NCBI GenBank assembly: GCA_029224185.1
Contig: CM055210.1
Location: 10,805,021 to 10,869,020 of the forward strand
From: Karalla daura
Lineage: Eukaryota; Chordata; Actinopteri; Chaetodontiformes; Leiognathidae
Direction of reading: 5' to 3'
Length of the DNA stretch: 64,000 bases
The notes beneath the pieces are model-generated. The model was not told where the DNA came from, searched no databases, and worked only from the letters and a program-made list of their open reading frames with translations. A program made the position numbers and the translations under genes. Positions within the stretch are counted from its first letter, which is position 1, and each line of letters begins with the position of its first letter. Shown here in pieces: positions 37,801 to 49,382 of the stretch.

Positions 37801-38200
37801 GATCATTTGCACTCCGCAAATCAAGTGTTACAGTTTTATTAAGGGTCATCGATAAATCTGCGGACTGGCCGCGACAGTGGCTATGAAGTTAAAAGCGACC
37901 GGGGAAGGTTTGATATGTGTGCGTAACGCTCTTTGCATTCTGAGCACTTCATCACCGCACTCGCCCCTGTAACCAGCAATCTCCAGTTTCCCACATCACC
38001 TGCCTCGCACAAAAGGCATTGTACTCATCCAGATGGGAGCTGTGCTTGAAAACGCCGATTCCGAAGGACATAAATATTGCATGTGTGCATGAGAGCACCT
38101 TTTAGAAAGGAAAATGTAAAGGAGGAGACTTGCTCTGGCCTCCCTGTTGGCCTGTGAACTTCCACGAAAGCATCAAAGCGGACCTGAACTTTAGGTTAGA
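34811..38200. other. Unique non-coding sequence
   Basis: The 168-codon minus-strand frame at 37318-37824 is the second longest in the window. It has no recognisable domain, and its DNA includes a 'tcaattaaaatgtgtattaattg' type AT-rich block, so it reads as non-coding. 36014-36387 has overlapping frames on both strands with no known motif. 36840-36960 is rich in TTAATTAA and ATTAAT words. Confidence 0.45.
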
Positions 38201-38229
38201 TATGCTATGCACATTCGCAGCAGAGAGTC

Positions 38230-38580
38230 ATCTCACATGCGTGAGAGTGAACCAAACTCTGAGCGAGACGAGCAGACGACGGCGACAGTTCCCACGCGGC
38301 CCCTCCCGCATTTCCGCCTTGATTTAGTGACGCGGAGCTCTCAGCGCTGAACCGGATCGCTTTTTGCGCGATGATTCCGGCAGCGAGGTGACACGTGGAG
38401 ACGCGGAACGGGAATATTTGAGACGGTCCTGCCAATTAATGGCACGCGAGCGTGCGCGCGTGCTGGCGCACGCCTACGTCACGCTAACAAACCGCCGCGG
38501 CGCGCCGGGATAATAGCTGTGTGACATCTGTGTCTGCGCAATCATGCTTCGAAAATTGCGTGCGCCTGCGTAGGCTGGGA
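38230..38580. promoter_or_regulatory. CpG-dense block with alternating GC tract
   Basis: CpG is frequent throughout, peaking at 38440-38515. It includes alternating purine-pyrimidine sequence (38449-38463) with short hairpin arms, a CRE-like 'tacgtcacg' (38474-38482), and 'gggataatagctg'. Candidate small CpG island or regulatory element. Confidence 0.35.
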
Positions 38581-40866
38581 GTCTTATATATTTAAACAGA
38601 TGCGTGTAAGCTCGTGGCCTGTTGATTGCACAGAGGGATGCTTGTCCCTGACAGTGATATGTGTGAGATTACGTCTGTGCTGCAGAGCCCTTAAGTGTAA
38701 GAGTATAATGCGTGTTGGATCTCATGTGGGAGGAAAGCTATTTATACAGATTATAACTGTGAATAAGGTGCAGAGGGGTCTAGAAGGCATGGAGGACTGA
38801 TTGAAATGACAGACTTTGGAAAAAACCCCGGGTTAAGCATTTGTAGGTGTACAAAACAAAAAACAAAACAACCGGTTGTGTCATTGTAAAAGATGGACAT
38901 GCTTAGTGTTTTCATTTTGAATTTCTAGTCCATATGCTAGTATTGCCCAACCGCGTTTGAGGCTTTGCACCCACTAGATTTCTACCAATATCACAGCTCT
39001 GTTGTTATGAGCATGGGCTGCAAACTCACTGAGCGCAGTGGAAAACAGTGCAATGTTGTTCCTCGTGAGTCTTGTTTGTGCGGGCTAAAAATTCTTCGCC
39101 GGCCTTTGGAGACAGCCTCTGAATGGTGGCCTGAGCATCACAGCGTTTGTCGAGATGATGAGATTTCAGACGTGTGTGTGTGTCTGTGTGTGTGTGTCTG
39201 CTGGGCAGCCTTGGACCCGTTTTGTTCTCCCTCATTTGCATTTGCAATATGCATGCACACTATGGGGGGGACGCTTCAATACCCCACGAGATGCTTTACA
39301 TCGAGAATCTAAGACAATAAGCAGCTATTATTGCGCGTAAACAAAGGTGTGAACATAAAGGAGAAACGCCGATTATGAACAACAGTGGAATTTAGCTAAA
39401 CCACAGACTTTTGTGGCTGACAGAAAGAGATCGGGCCGCTTCTTCTCTCCCCTATTTTCTCAAAATCGGTCACTATGCCAGTATTGGTTACAGCTCTACC
39501 TGTCATTCGGCTCATAGACACTGACACTCCAAATTGCCAATTACAAAATGTCCGTAATCAGAGCAGAAATCGTGTCTGTGACAGGCTTGCTAAATACAGA
39601 CGGTTTCAGACAAACATGAGGCCTTCGGGGGCTGGGCGGGGGGACAGGAGATGGACAGAGCTTCATTAGCACATTATTTTACTGTTCTTCCCCACAGGGT
39701 TTCGGGACTGATGGAGAGCTCACCTCTCATATCCTCACATTACCCGCTCTGTGCCAATGCTACAACACCTCAGATCACCTTCTATCTCAGATCACAAATA
39801 AACGCATGCAAACTTTAGACTGAATGGTTCCTGTGAGATCTGGGCTCATTACGTAGTGATGGATCCCAGCTTTTCTATCTGGATCATTTAGGTTCGTATT
39901 TGCTCAGCAATTGGCGCTGAAAATGTACTCGCTTGGGTTTAAAAGGAAAAAAAGGCTCTAGATTCTAAACGAAGAGCTTGACATATTAGGAAATAATGTT
40001 TATTTGATTGAGGTTATCCCGGCTCGCTCTCGTTCAATGATGGCAGCACTTGACATTTTCTGGGAAGTTACGGCGCCTGGAGAGAAACATTTCCAACACT
40101 TAACAAAGCAGCCCACCGAGCTGCAGTGTGACGCATCCAGGTGCTGTGCATATAATTTATTTTAAAGATAATGTGTCCTTTAGTGCAGCTCCAGTGTTTA
40201 GTTTATGCATGGCTGTAAAATGGAGAGACGCAACATACTGATTACTCTGGTTTATCCCAACCTCAATCTTCAGGCACCCTCTCATCACGTTTCCCCAAAA
40301 CGTTGATCTATTCCTTTAAGACACTGATTTATCCACAGACTTGGCTTCGAGTCCCAGAAGATTCTTGTGTTAAGATGTGTGTTAAGATCTCAGAACGCGC
40401 TTCTGTTTGTTCAACGGCGAGTGCCTCTTTCTCTGCGGACGAGTGCTGGAAGAGCACGTCCTCAACCGTGAAAAGGACACTTAGTTTGGTCCTGTTTGGT
40501 TGGATTAGAGGACGCTTAAGGGAAGAAATCTAAAGCAATATAGAGCTGTAACGTTACAGAACTCATCTCCCTCTTATTGTTCTTGAGACGTGAAGTAGAG
40601 CACAAATATCCCTCAAAACCCCGGTCCGGCCTTCTTTTCCCTCGGCCCTAAGTGGCCACGTCTTTGCTTTCTCAGATGTGTTCCCTTTTCATCAATGTAA
40701 AATTGATGTGGGCACAAAGCTCCGGTGCAAAACACTGCAGTCGAGATGTTCTACATAACAATCCCCTTCATGCCACATGCTGAATCACACCACTCCCCTT
40801 AAAAGCACCTGGGGAAAGAAAGGGGAGGGCGGTGGACCTGACCAGGCACAGCCAGTATACACTCAT

Positions 40867-40868
<2 letters not shown>
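38581..40868. other. Unique non-coding sequence
   Basis: A GT-rich run lies at 39168-39198. Near 39700 a good pyrimidine-AG ('ttcttccccacag') occurs, but no donor within a plausible distance gives an open exon. No gene is supported. Confidence 0.45.

Positions 40869-40869
<1 letters not shown>

Positions 40870-40907
<38 letters not shown>
40870..40907. repeat. (CA)n microsatellite
   Basis: Nineteen CA units, perfect. Confidence 0.96.
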
Positions 40908-40908
<1 letters not shown>

Positions 40909-41575
40909 GAGCCTTGTGACTAGGGGAAAAAGAAAAACAGCAGTAGCACAATCAGCAAAGCCATTTTTAATGAGCCTCTTCCCCTCTCCGTCTATCAGAA
41001 TGGAATTAGGACAGCACTCAGCGGCTGAGGGGAGTGACGCCGGGAGAACGGGGGCACATGGAGGGAGAAAAAAAAAAGTCTTCATTAAGGCCAGTGAAGT
41101 GTAGGTAGGAGGAGGAGGAGGATGATGAAGAAAGAAAAAAAAAGGAGAGGAAGAGAGACTTAAGTGATCCAGAAATGCTTCTCTCCTCCTCTCTCTCTCC
41201 TCTGCCGCCTAATCAAGGAGACAAAGTTATGCTGGTCGGAGCGTTTGTTATTCCGGCTAATCCCTCATCACGGTATTTCATCAGGTTTGGCATTTGGCTA
41301 TCTGCATTAATTAGGTGTTGGGATGGACACGGCGTTAATAACCGACACAAGGAAGATAATGAGAAATCGTATCCATCCCGCCATCGCGCTTCCCTTCGTC
41401 AGCACTGATACCTCTTGTGCTTGAAATGCCACATTCTATTTACCTGCGCCCCGATTTCACTTATTGATGACACAGGCAGATTTTTCTATTCTGTTGTTTT
41501 TGTGGTTTTTCCTCGTGGCGATAGTGTACTGACTGCACTTTGGGAGATAAGTATGTGTCTGCTGCGATAGTTCTC
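40908..41575. other. Unique non-coding sequence
   Basis: A purine-rich stretch occurs at 41060-41160. 41215-41345 has regulatory-like texture ('ctgcattaattaggtgttgg'). No gene is seen. Confidence 0.4.
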
Positions 41576-42055
41576 CGGACTTGTTCTTCCCAAATGTCCC
41601 CTTTCCTTCTGTCTCCTCTTCTATTTTTATCTGCGCTCTCCTTCCAAAAGATTTTCCCTCCTTTTTTTATCCCACGTTTCTCCTCACTCCCCCACTCGCC
41701 ATTCTCTCCCATTCACTCTCCCTCTATCTCACCTGTCTCTCTCTCTCCTTTTTTTTTTTTTGGCCGAGCCTCCCAGAGGAGAGTAAGAAGTCCTATCTCT
41801 CTCTTGCACACTGTCCCCCTTTTTTTCCCGACCGTCTCTCTCCCTGCCTTGCTCTCTCCCTCCCGCCTTCATCCATATCAACACCAGGTGAATAGCCCTC
41901 TCCCTAATATTCATTCACACTGTTTCTCTCCTTCTTCTTCACTGCCTCTCCTGCCCAGGCTGTTTTTTACCAGACTGCTGTACCACTTTCAGTTTACACT
42001 GCACGCTTTAATATTCCAACATCCATCCTCGCACTGCCTCTCAGCGCTTTGTCTC

Positions 42056-42114
<59 letters not shown>

Positions 42115-42135
42115 ACTGGCTCCACTTTCTCTTTA
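41576..42135. repeat. Long pyrimidine-rich block with (CT)26
   Basis: Over about 550 bases the plus strand is strongly biased to C and T, ending in a perfect CT run at 42059-42111. The 198-codon plus-strand frame, the longest in the window, lies entirely in this block. It encodes mostly Ser, Leu, Pro and Phe, and is a composition artefact rather than a protein. Confidence 0.85.
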
Positions 42136-43100
42136 GTATTCTCTAAGTCACTGCTAAGTGGATGGTGATGTGCCTCTCTCCGTCACATGTCTGGATTCAG
42201 CCGCAATCATGGCTGCCACGATGCCTCTGACCTTCTCTGATGTAAATCCACATTGCTCAGTGTATCCCAAGCTAACACCCCCACACCCCCCCTTTGTAAT
42301 TTGTTACTTCCTCCATTTTCTCATCCTCCCGTGTTATTTATTTCACTCATCCTCTTCCCTTACTCTCGACTGAGCGTTGCTGCTCTCTTTAAAGCGGCTT
42401 TATCAGACCAGCCGTGTTGACTAAGACCACATTCTTATTTACAGGAACAGCCTTGAGGGAGTAGTTGCAGTAGAGAGTAAGGGGTCATGCTCATTCACAC
42501 CCTCACACGTGGGAGCTGCCCGGCTCCATAATGTTTGCAAACCGAGGCGCAGTAGCACTTGGCATGCCTCGGAAACATCTTGGAACTGGATGAGATCTCA
42601 GGACATCTGGAGATTCTGTTATGCTTTTTTTTTTTCCTTGTCCGTCCCTGAACTAATTCCTAAATCTGTCCTCTCCGTCACCTTTACAATTACCTCTCCC
42701 TGTCCCGCTCCCCATCTGCACCTCACAGTCACACATCAGGAGTGTGTCGGTGAGGAGTTGGAGTATGTCAGCTCACCGTCTGGTCACTCTGAGGTTTTTT
42801 TTTTTTTTTTCACATGGTCCGACATCTGTGACGGCTTTCTTCCTCCTCGTCCACCCTCCCCTTGGCTTACCAAACAACTGATTATGCCGTTGACTTGTTC
42901 CTTTGGGTATTTTTTTTTTTTCTGAAGCCTAATGATTCCTGTCATGGCGCAGAGCTGAAAATTGAGCCACTAACAGATTCCCAGTGTAACAGAGCCTTTT
43001 TTTCTTTCAACTTCTGAAAATCCCAGATGCCGTGCAAGTCATCTCTTTCTGGAATCTGAACCAAATCTCTCTATTCTATTTACCAGATGGCCAAGTCATT
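42136..43100. other. Unique non-coding sequence with T-tracts
   Basis: Poly-T tracts lie at 42627-42638, 42796-42810 and 42910-42921. The 138-codon frame at 42509-42925 reads through them and gives Phe runs, so it is not supported as a gene. Confidence 0.5.
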
Positions 43101-43107
43101 CAACTTT

Positions 43108-43320
43108 ATTACATTCATTCATCATCCTATCTGCTCTGAGCCCTAACGGTGTCAGTGCGAAGGCAAGGGATACAACCTGGGCAGGGCACATAAAATATTC
43201 ACTCCCAGTCAATTTAGAGTGTCTAAACATGGATGTTTTTGAGACATAAAACAAACCCACACACACATAGAGAGCATGTAAACTCCACACAGGAAGTCCC
43301 GTGAGCCTTGGACCGTCTAA
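43108..43320 (-). mobile_element. Fish SINE on minus strand, decayed
   Basis: In plus-strand order: 'cattcatcatcctatctgctc' (inverse tail), 'ggatacaacctgggcagg', 'attcactcccagtcaattt', 'agagtgtctaaacatggatg' and 'agcatgtaaactccacacag'. It is the inverse of the family seen at 2456 and 22672, missing most of the head. Confidence 0.82.
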
Positions 43321-43863
43321 CTCGACCACCATGTCAAATTTGTCTTCTGCACATGACATCTCCTGTAACGATGGAGGATAGAATCTCTCCCAGTGCTTTC
43401 CTCATATGTTTTTTTTTACATATTATACTTATTTGCTTTCCTCTCCATATTTTGGGGGAAAAGCAGTGATTCAAAAGGAGTGTACGCTCTAGAAGCACAA
43501 GCCACGAGTAAAATATTCAAACGGTGCCCTATTTACAAAGGCTGGAGAGTTTCTTTCCCTCCGCCGTCTCATGTTTGTTATGTGATATAAAAAGAGACGC
43601 GGCGGCAGCTCCTGAGACCTCATCCACAGATATTATGCGCCAAGCAGAATCTTTTTATAGCCACTGTAAACACATTAGTTTACTGCTTTAAAAATCGACT
43701 CAAAATTTAGGCAGTTGTCAAGTTGCTGCTCGGCGCTTACAAAGAGTGGAGGCTGCCTCTTGTGCCGGTGTGTTGGGTGAAGTGATGTGTAAAGGAGTAC
43801 AGTAGAGGAGGGTTTGCATGTAAAATCCAAAACGTGCTCCCGCACCTGTGTGCAAAGCAGCGG

Positions 43864-43866
<3 letters not shown>

Positions 43867-43898
<32 letters not shown>
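43867..43898. repeat. (GT)n microsatellite
   Basis: Sixteen TG units. Confidence 0.95.
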
Positions 43899-43899
<1 letters not shown>

Positions 43900-44174
43900 A
43901 TTTTCTAGCGGTGTGTTTCGCCAGACAGCTGCTATCTCCGTGAGTCAGACGGGCAGCGGAGCTGGCGAGGCGAGCCAATCGTTTGAAGTGCTATTCTCTC
44001 CCGAAAGTTCGATCCGCCCCGAGGAAATTTGTCATGTTGTTCCACCTTTCTGATTCTGCCACGGCGGGGGCCAGAGAGGAAGGATATTTGTTCCTATTTG
44101 CCTTCGACGTCTCAATACGCACACATGTGTGGCAGAGCGGTAAAGGTAACGAAGAAATTTTTCTGGCCTTGGCT

Positions 44175-44193
44175 GTGTGTAAAAAAAAAAAAA
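44175..44193. repeat. Poly-A run
   Basis: About 17 adenines. No retroposed element could be recognised upstream. Confidence 0.85.
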
Positions 44194-44589
44194 AAAATCT
44201 CTAATATTTCCCCCCCTGGTTTGGGACAGAAGTGGGCCAAGCAGTGGTTCCAGCCTATTTCTTGACAGGACCTACTTCATCATCTATCCACCCACCCCTT
44301 GGCTATACACTGATTTGTTCTGCCTTTTGCCAAACCTTTGACTTTCTCTCTTTCAATCTCGATCTATATCTGCCAGTCACGTCTCCCAGCCTCCTCCCCC
44401 ATCCACGTTTCTGTCTTAACAATATCAACCCGCAGCTGATGGTTATACGCTGGTGGAAGCTCTTGTCATTCTGTCTGAATTAGATACCTTTCGTTCGACT
44501 GGTTAATTAAAGCCGCGCTGTCTCACGTTATTAACACGATTCCTCCGAGAGTCATCATATCCCTTGGCCGGTATAAGTAAAAATTAGGC

Positions 44590-45028
44590 CAAAAGGGGAC
44601 GATAGAAGGAGAGTGAGAGAGAGAGAGGGAGACACATACGTGACAAGAGAGGGAGAGAGAAGAAGGAGGAGAGCAAGAGAGCATATTGTGTAGAGGAAGA
44701 GAGCCTCAAGAGTGATTCAACCATTGTTACTCATCCCCTCCTTTTTGCAAGAGGGCTCATGTCATGAGTATTTTAAGTGCTCTCCATTCCGTTGTTCTCC
44801 TTTAATCCTGTTAGATAACTCTCTTCCTCCCTCCTCCTTCTGTGCCTTTCTTTCTATTTCTCTTCTTTCCTCCTCCGCTCCCCGCTGCCCACTCAGCAAA
44901 CGGCGAGCCACAAAAGAGGCTAGAGTGTGCCTAAACAAGGCAGAAAAAGGGGAGGGAGCAAAAAAAAAAACAGGGAAAGGAAGTGAGAGCACAGGGGAGA
45001 GGGTGAGGGAGCGCATGGCAGAGAGAGA

Positions 45029-45070
<42 letters not shown>
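44590..45070. repeat. Purine-rich block with (GA)n
   Basis: GA/GGA-rich on the plus strand at 44599-44705 and 44930-45070, with a pyrimidine-rich island at 44815-44885. The cleanest GA run is 45020-45068. Frames across it are Arg/Glu artefacts. It is opposite in strand bias to the block at 41576-42135. Confidence 0.85.
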
Positions 45071-47640
45071 ATGACAGAGATGTGGTGCTGGTGCTGGTAG
45101 GCGTCGGAGAAATCTGCTGGCCGGCCCGGGCTCATTTGTTATGAGGAGGGATGAGTGTGGACGAAAGCCAAGACAGTGGCGAGTGAGTTGTGGAGTAGAG
45201 TCTGCACCACAGCTGGTAGTTAAGAGGAAATGGTACCGGCATTGGGGTCATTTTTAATGATTGTTTATCCAAAAGGCTACAGATATCAGTGGCTGAAAAA
45301 ACATGAGGGGCTAATATTTTAAGATAAACAACCTGAAAGCAACCTGCAAAGTGCTGCCTTCTTCTCCTCTTTCCCATGCTTTTAAGGCATCCCGTGATGA
45401 GTTGGGGTGTGAATCGCACTCGTATGCCAAACAATACGTGATGCAATGTTTCAAACCTGCCTTGTAACCGCAATGCAAACCCAGCAACACTCCCCACAAC
45501 ATCAACCTCGTCGGAGCTCCTCCAGAAATACATTTCCCACAAGCCGCCCCCCCGGCTCATCATTTACATGGGGATAATTACAAATGAGAGTTGCTGAGCA
45601 GGAGCTCGGCTCTGTACTTCATTTGCCGTGACGAGGTAGCCACTTAGCGCAGGTGAGGTGGGGCGGCCACATTCCTGCAGCGCCACACATGCAAAAAAAA
45701 AAAGAAAATGGGTCACCATAGTGGTGGAAGAATTTGCCAGATCAATAGCACAGACTAGTGGTGAGAGGCTGGGATTGCGCAGAAAGCGGAGTTGGTAGAT
45801 CTCAGGTACTGTGGTGTGGATTTGGGAATGTGTCTGAGGAATGTTCAGGCAAATCCAACATCCCTAATTCCAGCTATTGCTAAAAGTGGGTAATTCTCTT
45901 TGATACATGCTTGCTGCCATCTTGAACGAGCCTAATCTCCTCATTGATACCCTGACCGCCTGATTTTCTGACTCTTCCTCACACTGCCAAATTAATTCAG
46001 CTCAAAGAGGAGGTAGGTGGGGCAAGCGCTTGTGCTGTGGAGGATTTGCATGACCCAAAAATGCCCTGCCTCTCCTCCAACTCCATAAATCAAAGGGATA
46101 CAGAGAATCCCCTGACGCCTCCGCTCTTTGTCCTCAAAGGTGATAAATTGATCCCTGGTTGGCTAATAAGCAGAGGCGCAGGGCAGCCGGAACTTCCCAA
46201 AGATTTATGCGGCGACAAGTGGATTTATAGAGGAGGAAATCTGAGCGATCTTGGAGAACAAAATCTATTTACTTCATTCTTTCTCGCGGTGCTCATGAGA
46301 TTTGAAATGGGAACTCCTTGGGGAAACCTGGGGGTATGAGCATCCAAGAAGTAATGTGTCAGGACAATAGAAATGGAGTATCTGTCGGGGAGGCAATGAG
46401 TGTGATGGAATTACTGGGTTTTGATTGATGAACATGTGTTTCCAATTACAAAGAATCTCAATCTATGTGAATATGCCCCGGCCCTTGGATGGGTCACGAC
46501 TCAGTGTGACTTTGAGTAGATTGTGTTCCCTCTTCCCCGGCCTGGCCCGGCCCAGCTCCTTCTTTCATTAAATCTGATCTGACAGCGATCAAAAAACCAA
46601 AGGAACGGACACTCAGGCACTCTCAGGTTTGTCAGCAGCCTTGCCAAACAAAGCAGCCGAGAATGTGAAAGGCAATCTTAACGGCTTGCCTTTGCCAGGC
46701 ATAAGAGAAACCTTTTAAGGCAACTCAACCAGTCATTTTAATGACGCGAGGTGATACGCTGACAGGAAAGGCGGTCTTTTAAGACGATGATCAATGCTAT
46801 CATCTTCTCCAAAGCTGCCTGGAAAAAGGGGACAGAATCCAGCGGCGTAGAGTTTCCTAACAGTGCCTATGGCAGACGGGGAAGCTATCCTCCTTTCCTT
46901 TCTCTTCATCTAATTCTACCACTTTAGCCTTAATGTGTTTTCCCTCTTCCTGTCCTTCCTCGCTGCATCTTCCTGTTTCATACTCAATTTCATCATCTCA
47001 TCTGATCTCTCACCCTTTCCCCCTTTTTGTCTTTTCATCCTTCATCGCCTATCCGTTCCTCCATGTAAACTGTATGCGCTCTCCATCTCCCTCCCGTCGC
47101 AGCGCTGACAGCGTGCTTATCCTGTTGTGTTGATGAGATATTTGAACGATTAACATTATGCACGCTGAGCAGATTATGATAGCCTTTGGGGAGGAGCGGT
47201 TTCCTGCATGATGGAAAGTTTTCAGCATGATAGAAAAGTATGTTGATAAGAGGGCTTCGCCTGCAGACACTGAAAAAGGTGGCTTCCAAAGATCAAGTCT
47301 GTACTCACCTATTTTTCACTGCAGCAGTCGCAGCCTTCCACACTCTTCAGACTAACAGAGAGGTGGACGAGAAAATGCTGTTTACCTCGGGACTGCCTAT
47401 AGCACTTGTGTCCAGAGGATGGATACTGACAGGATAGAAAATGTGACTGTTTAAAAAAATAATCAGGAATACTATATTTTCTCAGCCACTATCATGATTG
47501 CCACTGTTTATTATTATTTCTGTAGCTGTTATTGCTCACAGTTAGTTAGGTTAGTAGTATTACACTACTTATTAGTTATCACATATCCATTTACAGTACT
47601 TTTATTATTATTTTTAATGTTATTTTCTACAACTCTTGTG
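45071..47640. other. Unique non-coding sequence
   Basis: The 143-codon minus-strand frame at 45132-45563 and the 100-codon plus-strand frame at 46037-46339 show no motif I know. 46560-46870 has regulatory-like texture, with short low-repeat words such as 'gtcattttaatgacgcgagg'. No gene is supported. Confidence 0.45.
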
Positions 47641-47680
47641 TATACCCTTCAGGGATAAATGAAGTATATATCTTTTCTCA
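47641..47680 (+). mobile_element. Possible LINE 3'-end remnant
   Basis: 'cttcagggataaatgaagta' followed by 'tatatctttt' resembles the usual fish LINE terminus 'gggatcaataaagtatctatct'. The rest of the element is not recognisable, so this is weak. Confidence 0.35.
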
Positions 47681-48932
47681 TCTTATTAGGGAGAGAGCAG
47701 TTTTTTCATAAAGAAAGCAGCCAAACATGCCCAATTTTTCACTCCTCAACTATGCACATAAGTCATAAGTTAAAGTTGCTGTTTCATGAAGTGAATCTTT
47801 TTTTTTTTTGCATTTGTAGCTTTGGAAACATTTCTCACTGCGACAGCTCGCACAGCAAATGTGATATCCCGTCAGCATCAGCCCTGACTATCGCAAACGT
47901 ATGCAAATGTGTCTGAAATATCAAACCTTCCTCCCACCCAAAGCGCATCTTTTTTGGGGGGGGTTTGCATGACGCCAGCACTGAATAGACATATGATGTG
48001 CCCATATAAACTAATTCCATCTCCGTCTTGACAGTGACGCTACCCGGTGCCACTGAGGCACTTGCTGGTACAGAGAGTGAGGGGGAAGCGAGAGGCAGAT
48101 CACTTCCCAAATGCTCATTTTTAGCCAGCTTGTTTGGGCGCAGTGCGCCGCAGCTGACGAGCTGAGCACAGAGTTTTTGACACAATGGTGTCAAATTCGG
48201 AACTGTGATGTTTCAGCTCACAAGCGAATGGCGTCGCACCTGCTGGCAACACGCAGACAGAGACACAAACAGACTGTTATCAAACCTGTGTGGCAATTAG
48301 CGTGTTTGGGAGCTCCACGGATCCTAATGACACATTTGCTTTGCATTGTTTCAGTGGAGAGGCTCTCAGGGAGATGGCATATGGACTCCATTGGAAGCGC
48401 TATAGCTGGCGTGCTAATGACACTGCTATTTAGTCCTCAGTTGTGACATGTGTTGCTGTTTACTTCTGATAAATAGCATTACTTTGGTAGCTTTAAACTA
48501 GAATGATGTTGTGGTACTTGAAGCTATATTTAGCTTCCGTGTAATGAAGGAGTTGCCGTCTTGAGAGTTTTGTTTCTGCTCTTCGTTCGTGTACTCAGAA
48601 ATTATTTAGCAGTCGGGAATCAAGGCTGTTTTCATTGCTGCGTTGAAATTAAGTCTTCTTTTTCATAGTTCAAACAGTTCGACTAAAGGGAAGCACGCAA
48701 AGTTCAATCCAGCAGTGATCACAACCAATCTAATGAGTGATGCACCAATCAATAGTTTTGTGTGTGTTTACTGACGCATTTGATTGATTTTTATGATTTT
48801 GAGATGAAGAGTATCGGATTCATAATCATGTGTAGTCCTGCAGCGATTATGTGATTGACATTCATATTAGGTGCTCAAATTTTACGTCAAAAGTTCCAAC
48901 TTTGGCCTAAATGATGTGCTTTGGTGCTTTCT
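47681..48932. other. Unique non-coding sequence
   Basis: T-run at 47801-47811 and G-run at 47956-47964. No gene or element is recognised. Confidence 0.45.
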
Positions 48933-48937
48933 GTATT

Positions 48938-49377
48938 TGTCACACTGTGGTGAGGTTGTCTCGTCTGGGGTTTTTGTCATGTGTCATTTCCTGTTTTATT
49001 TTGAAATCCTAACCCTCCTCTTGTTCCAGGTCACTTGCCCTTCCATCCTGCGTCCTCTCTCACCTGCAACCTCTTTACCCTGATTGTGTCACACCTGCCC
49101 CTGATCACCCCCTCTTGTATAAATAGTCTCCCCTGTCTTGTGCCAAAGTGTTTTGTTTGTCATGCCACTGAAGCCTCAGTCACACAGTCTGCATCTCCTC
49201 GTCATTGTAAGTTTTGGAGTCTTAGAGCAAGTTTGCTTTTGTTTGGTCAGGTTAAATAGTTTTGGCCGTGAGCTTCCCGGAAGACACGTGCTTCAGTAGG
49301 GTTAGGATTTCTAAATAAGCAGGAAATGACACATGACAAAAAAGAAACAGACGAGAAAACCTCACCACGATGTGACA
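48938..49377 (+). mobile_element. Rearranged solo-LTR-like element with two identical-facing-out ends
   Basis: Bases 48938-49287 match by eye the first ~345 bases of the LTR at 54984-55483, at roughly 85-90% identity with a few small indels. A TATA-like TATAAATA lies at 49118-49125. After about ten bases, 49298-49377 is the inverted copy of the element's own first 80 bases (left arm 48938-49016), about 90% identical, so the element begins TGTCAC and ends GTGACA. It is flanked by a perfect 5-bp duplication GTATT (48933-48937 and 49378-49382). The distal third of the LTR, including the polyadenylation region and the normal 3' end, is absent. A 5-bp duplication and TG...CA ends are the signature of LTR-element integration. 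The inverted terminus is unusual. A TIR DNA transposon that captured LTR sequence is the alternative. Confidence 0.75.
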
Positions 49378-49382
49378 GTATT

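Noticed and set aside
37318..37824. 168-codon minus-strand open frame
   Set aside because: No motif recognised, overlaps a plus-strand frame, and the DNA contains AT-rich non-coding-like blocks. Length is within chance for a 64-kb window read in six frames.
39680..39800. Good acceptor 'ttcttccccacag'
   Set aside because: No matching donor gives an open exon within about 300 bases.
41540..42136. Longest open frame (198 codons, plus strand)
   Set aside because: Nearly all Ser, Leu, Pro and Phe from a pyrimidine-rich block and a CT microsatellite; no domain and no splice or promoter context.
49200..49215. Donor-like 'cattgtaagttttg' at about 49205 and again at about 55252
   Set aside because: Both lie inside the two LTR copies at the same position, so they are part of the repeat and not independent splice sites.
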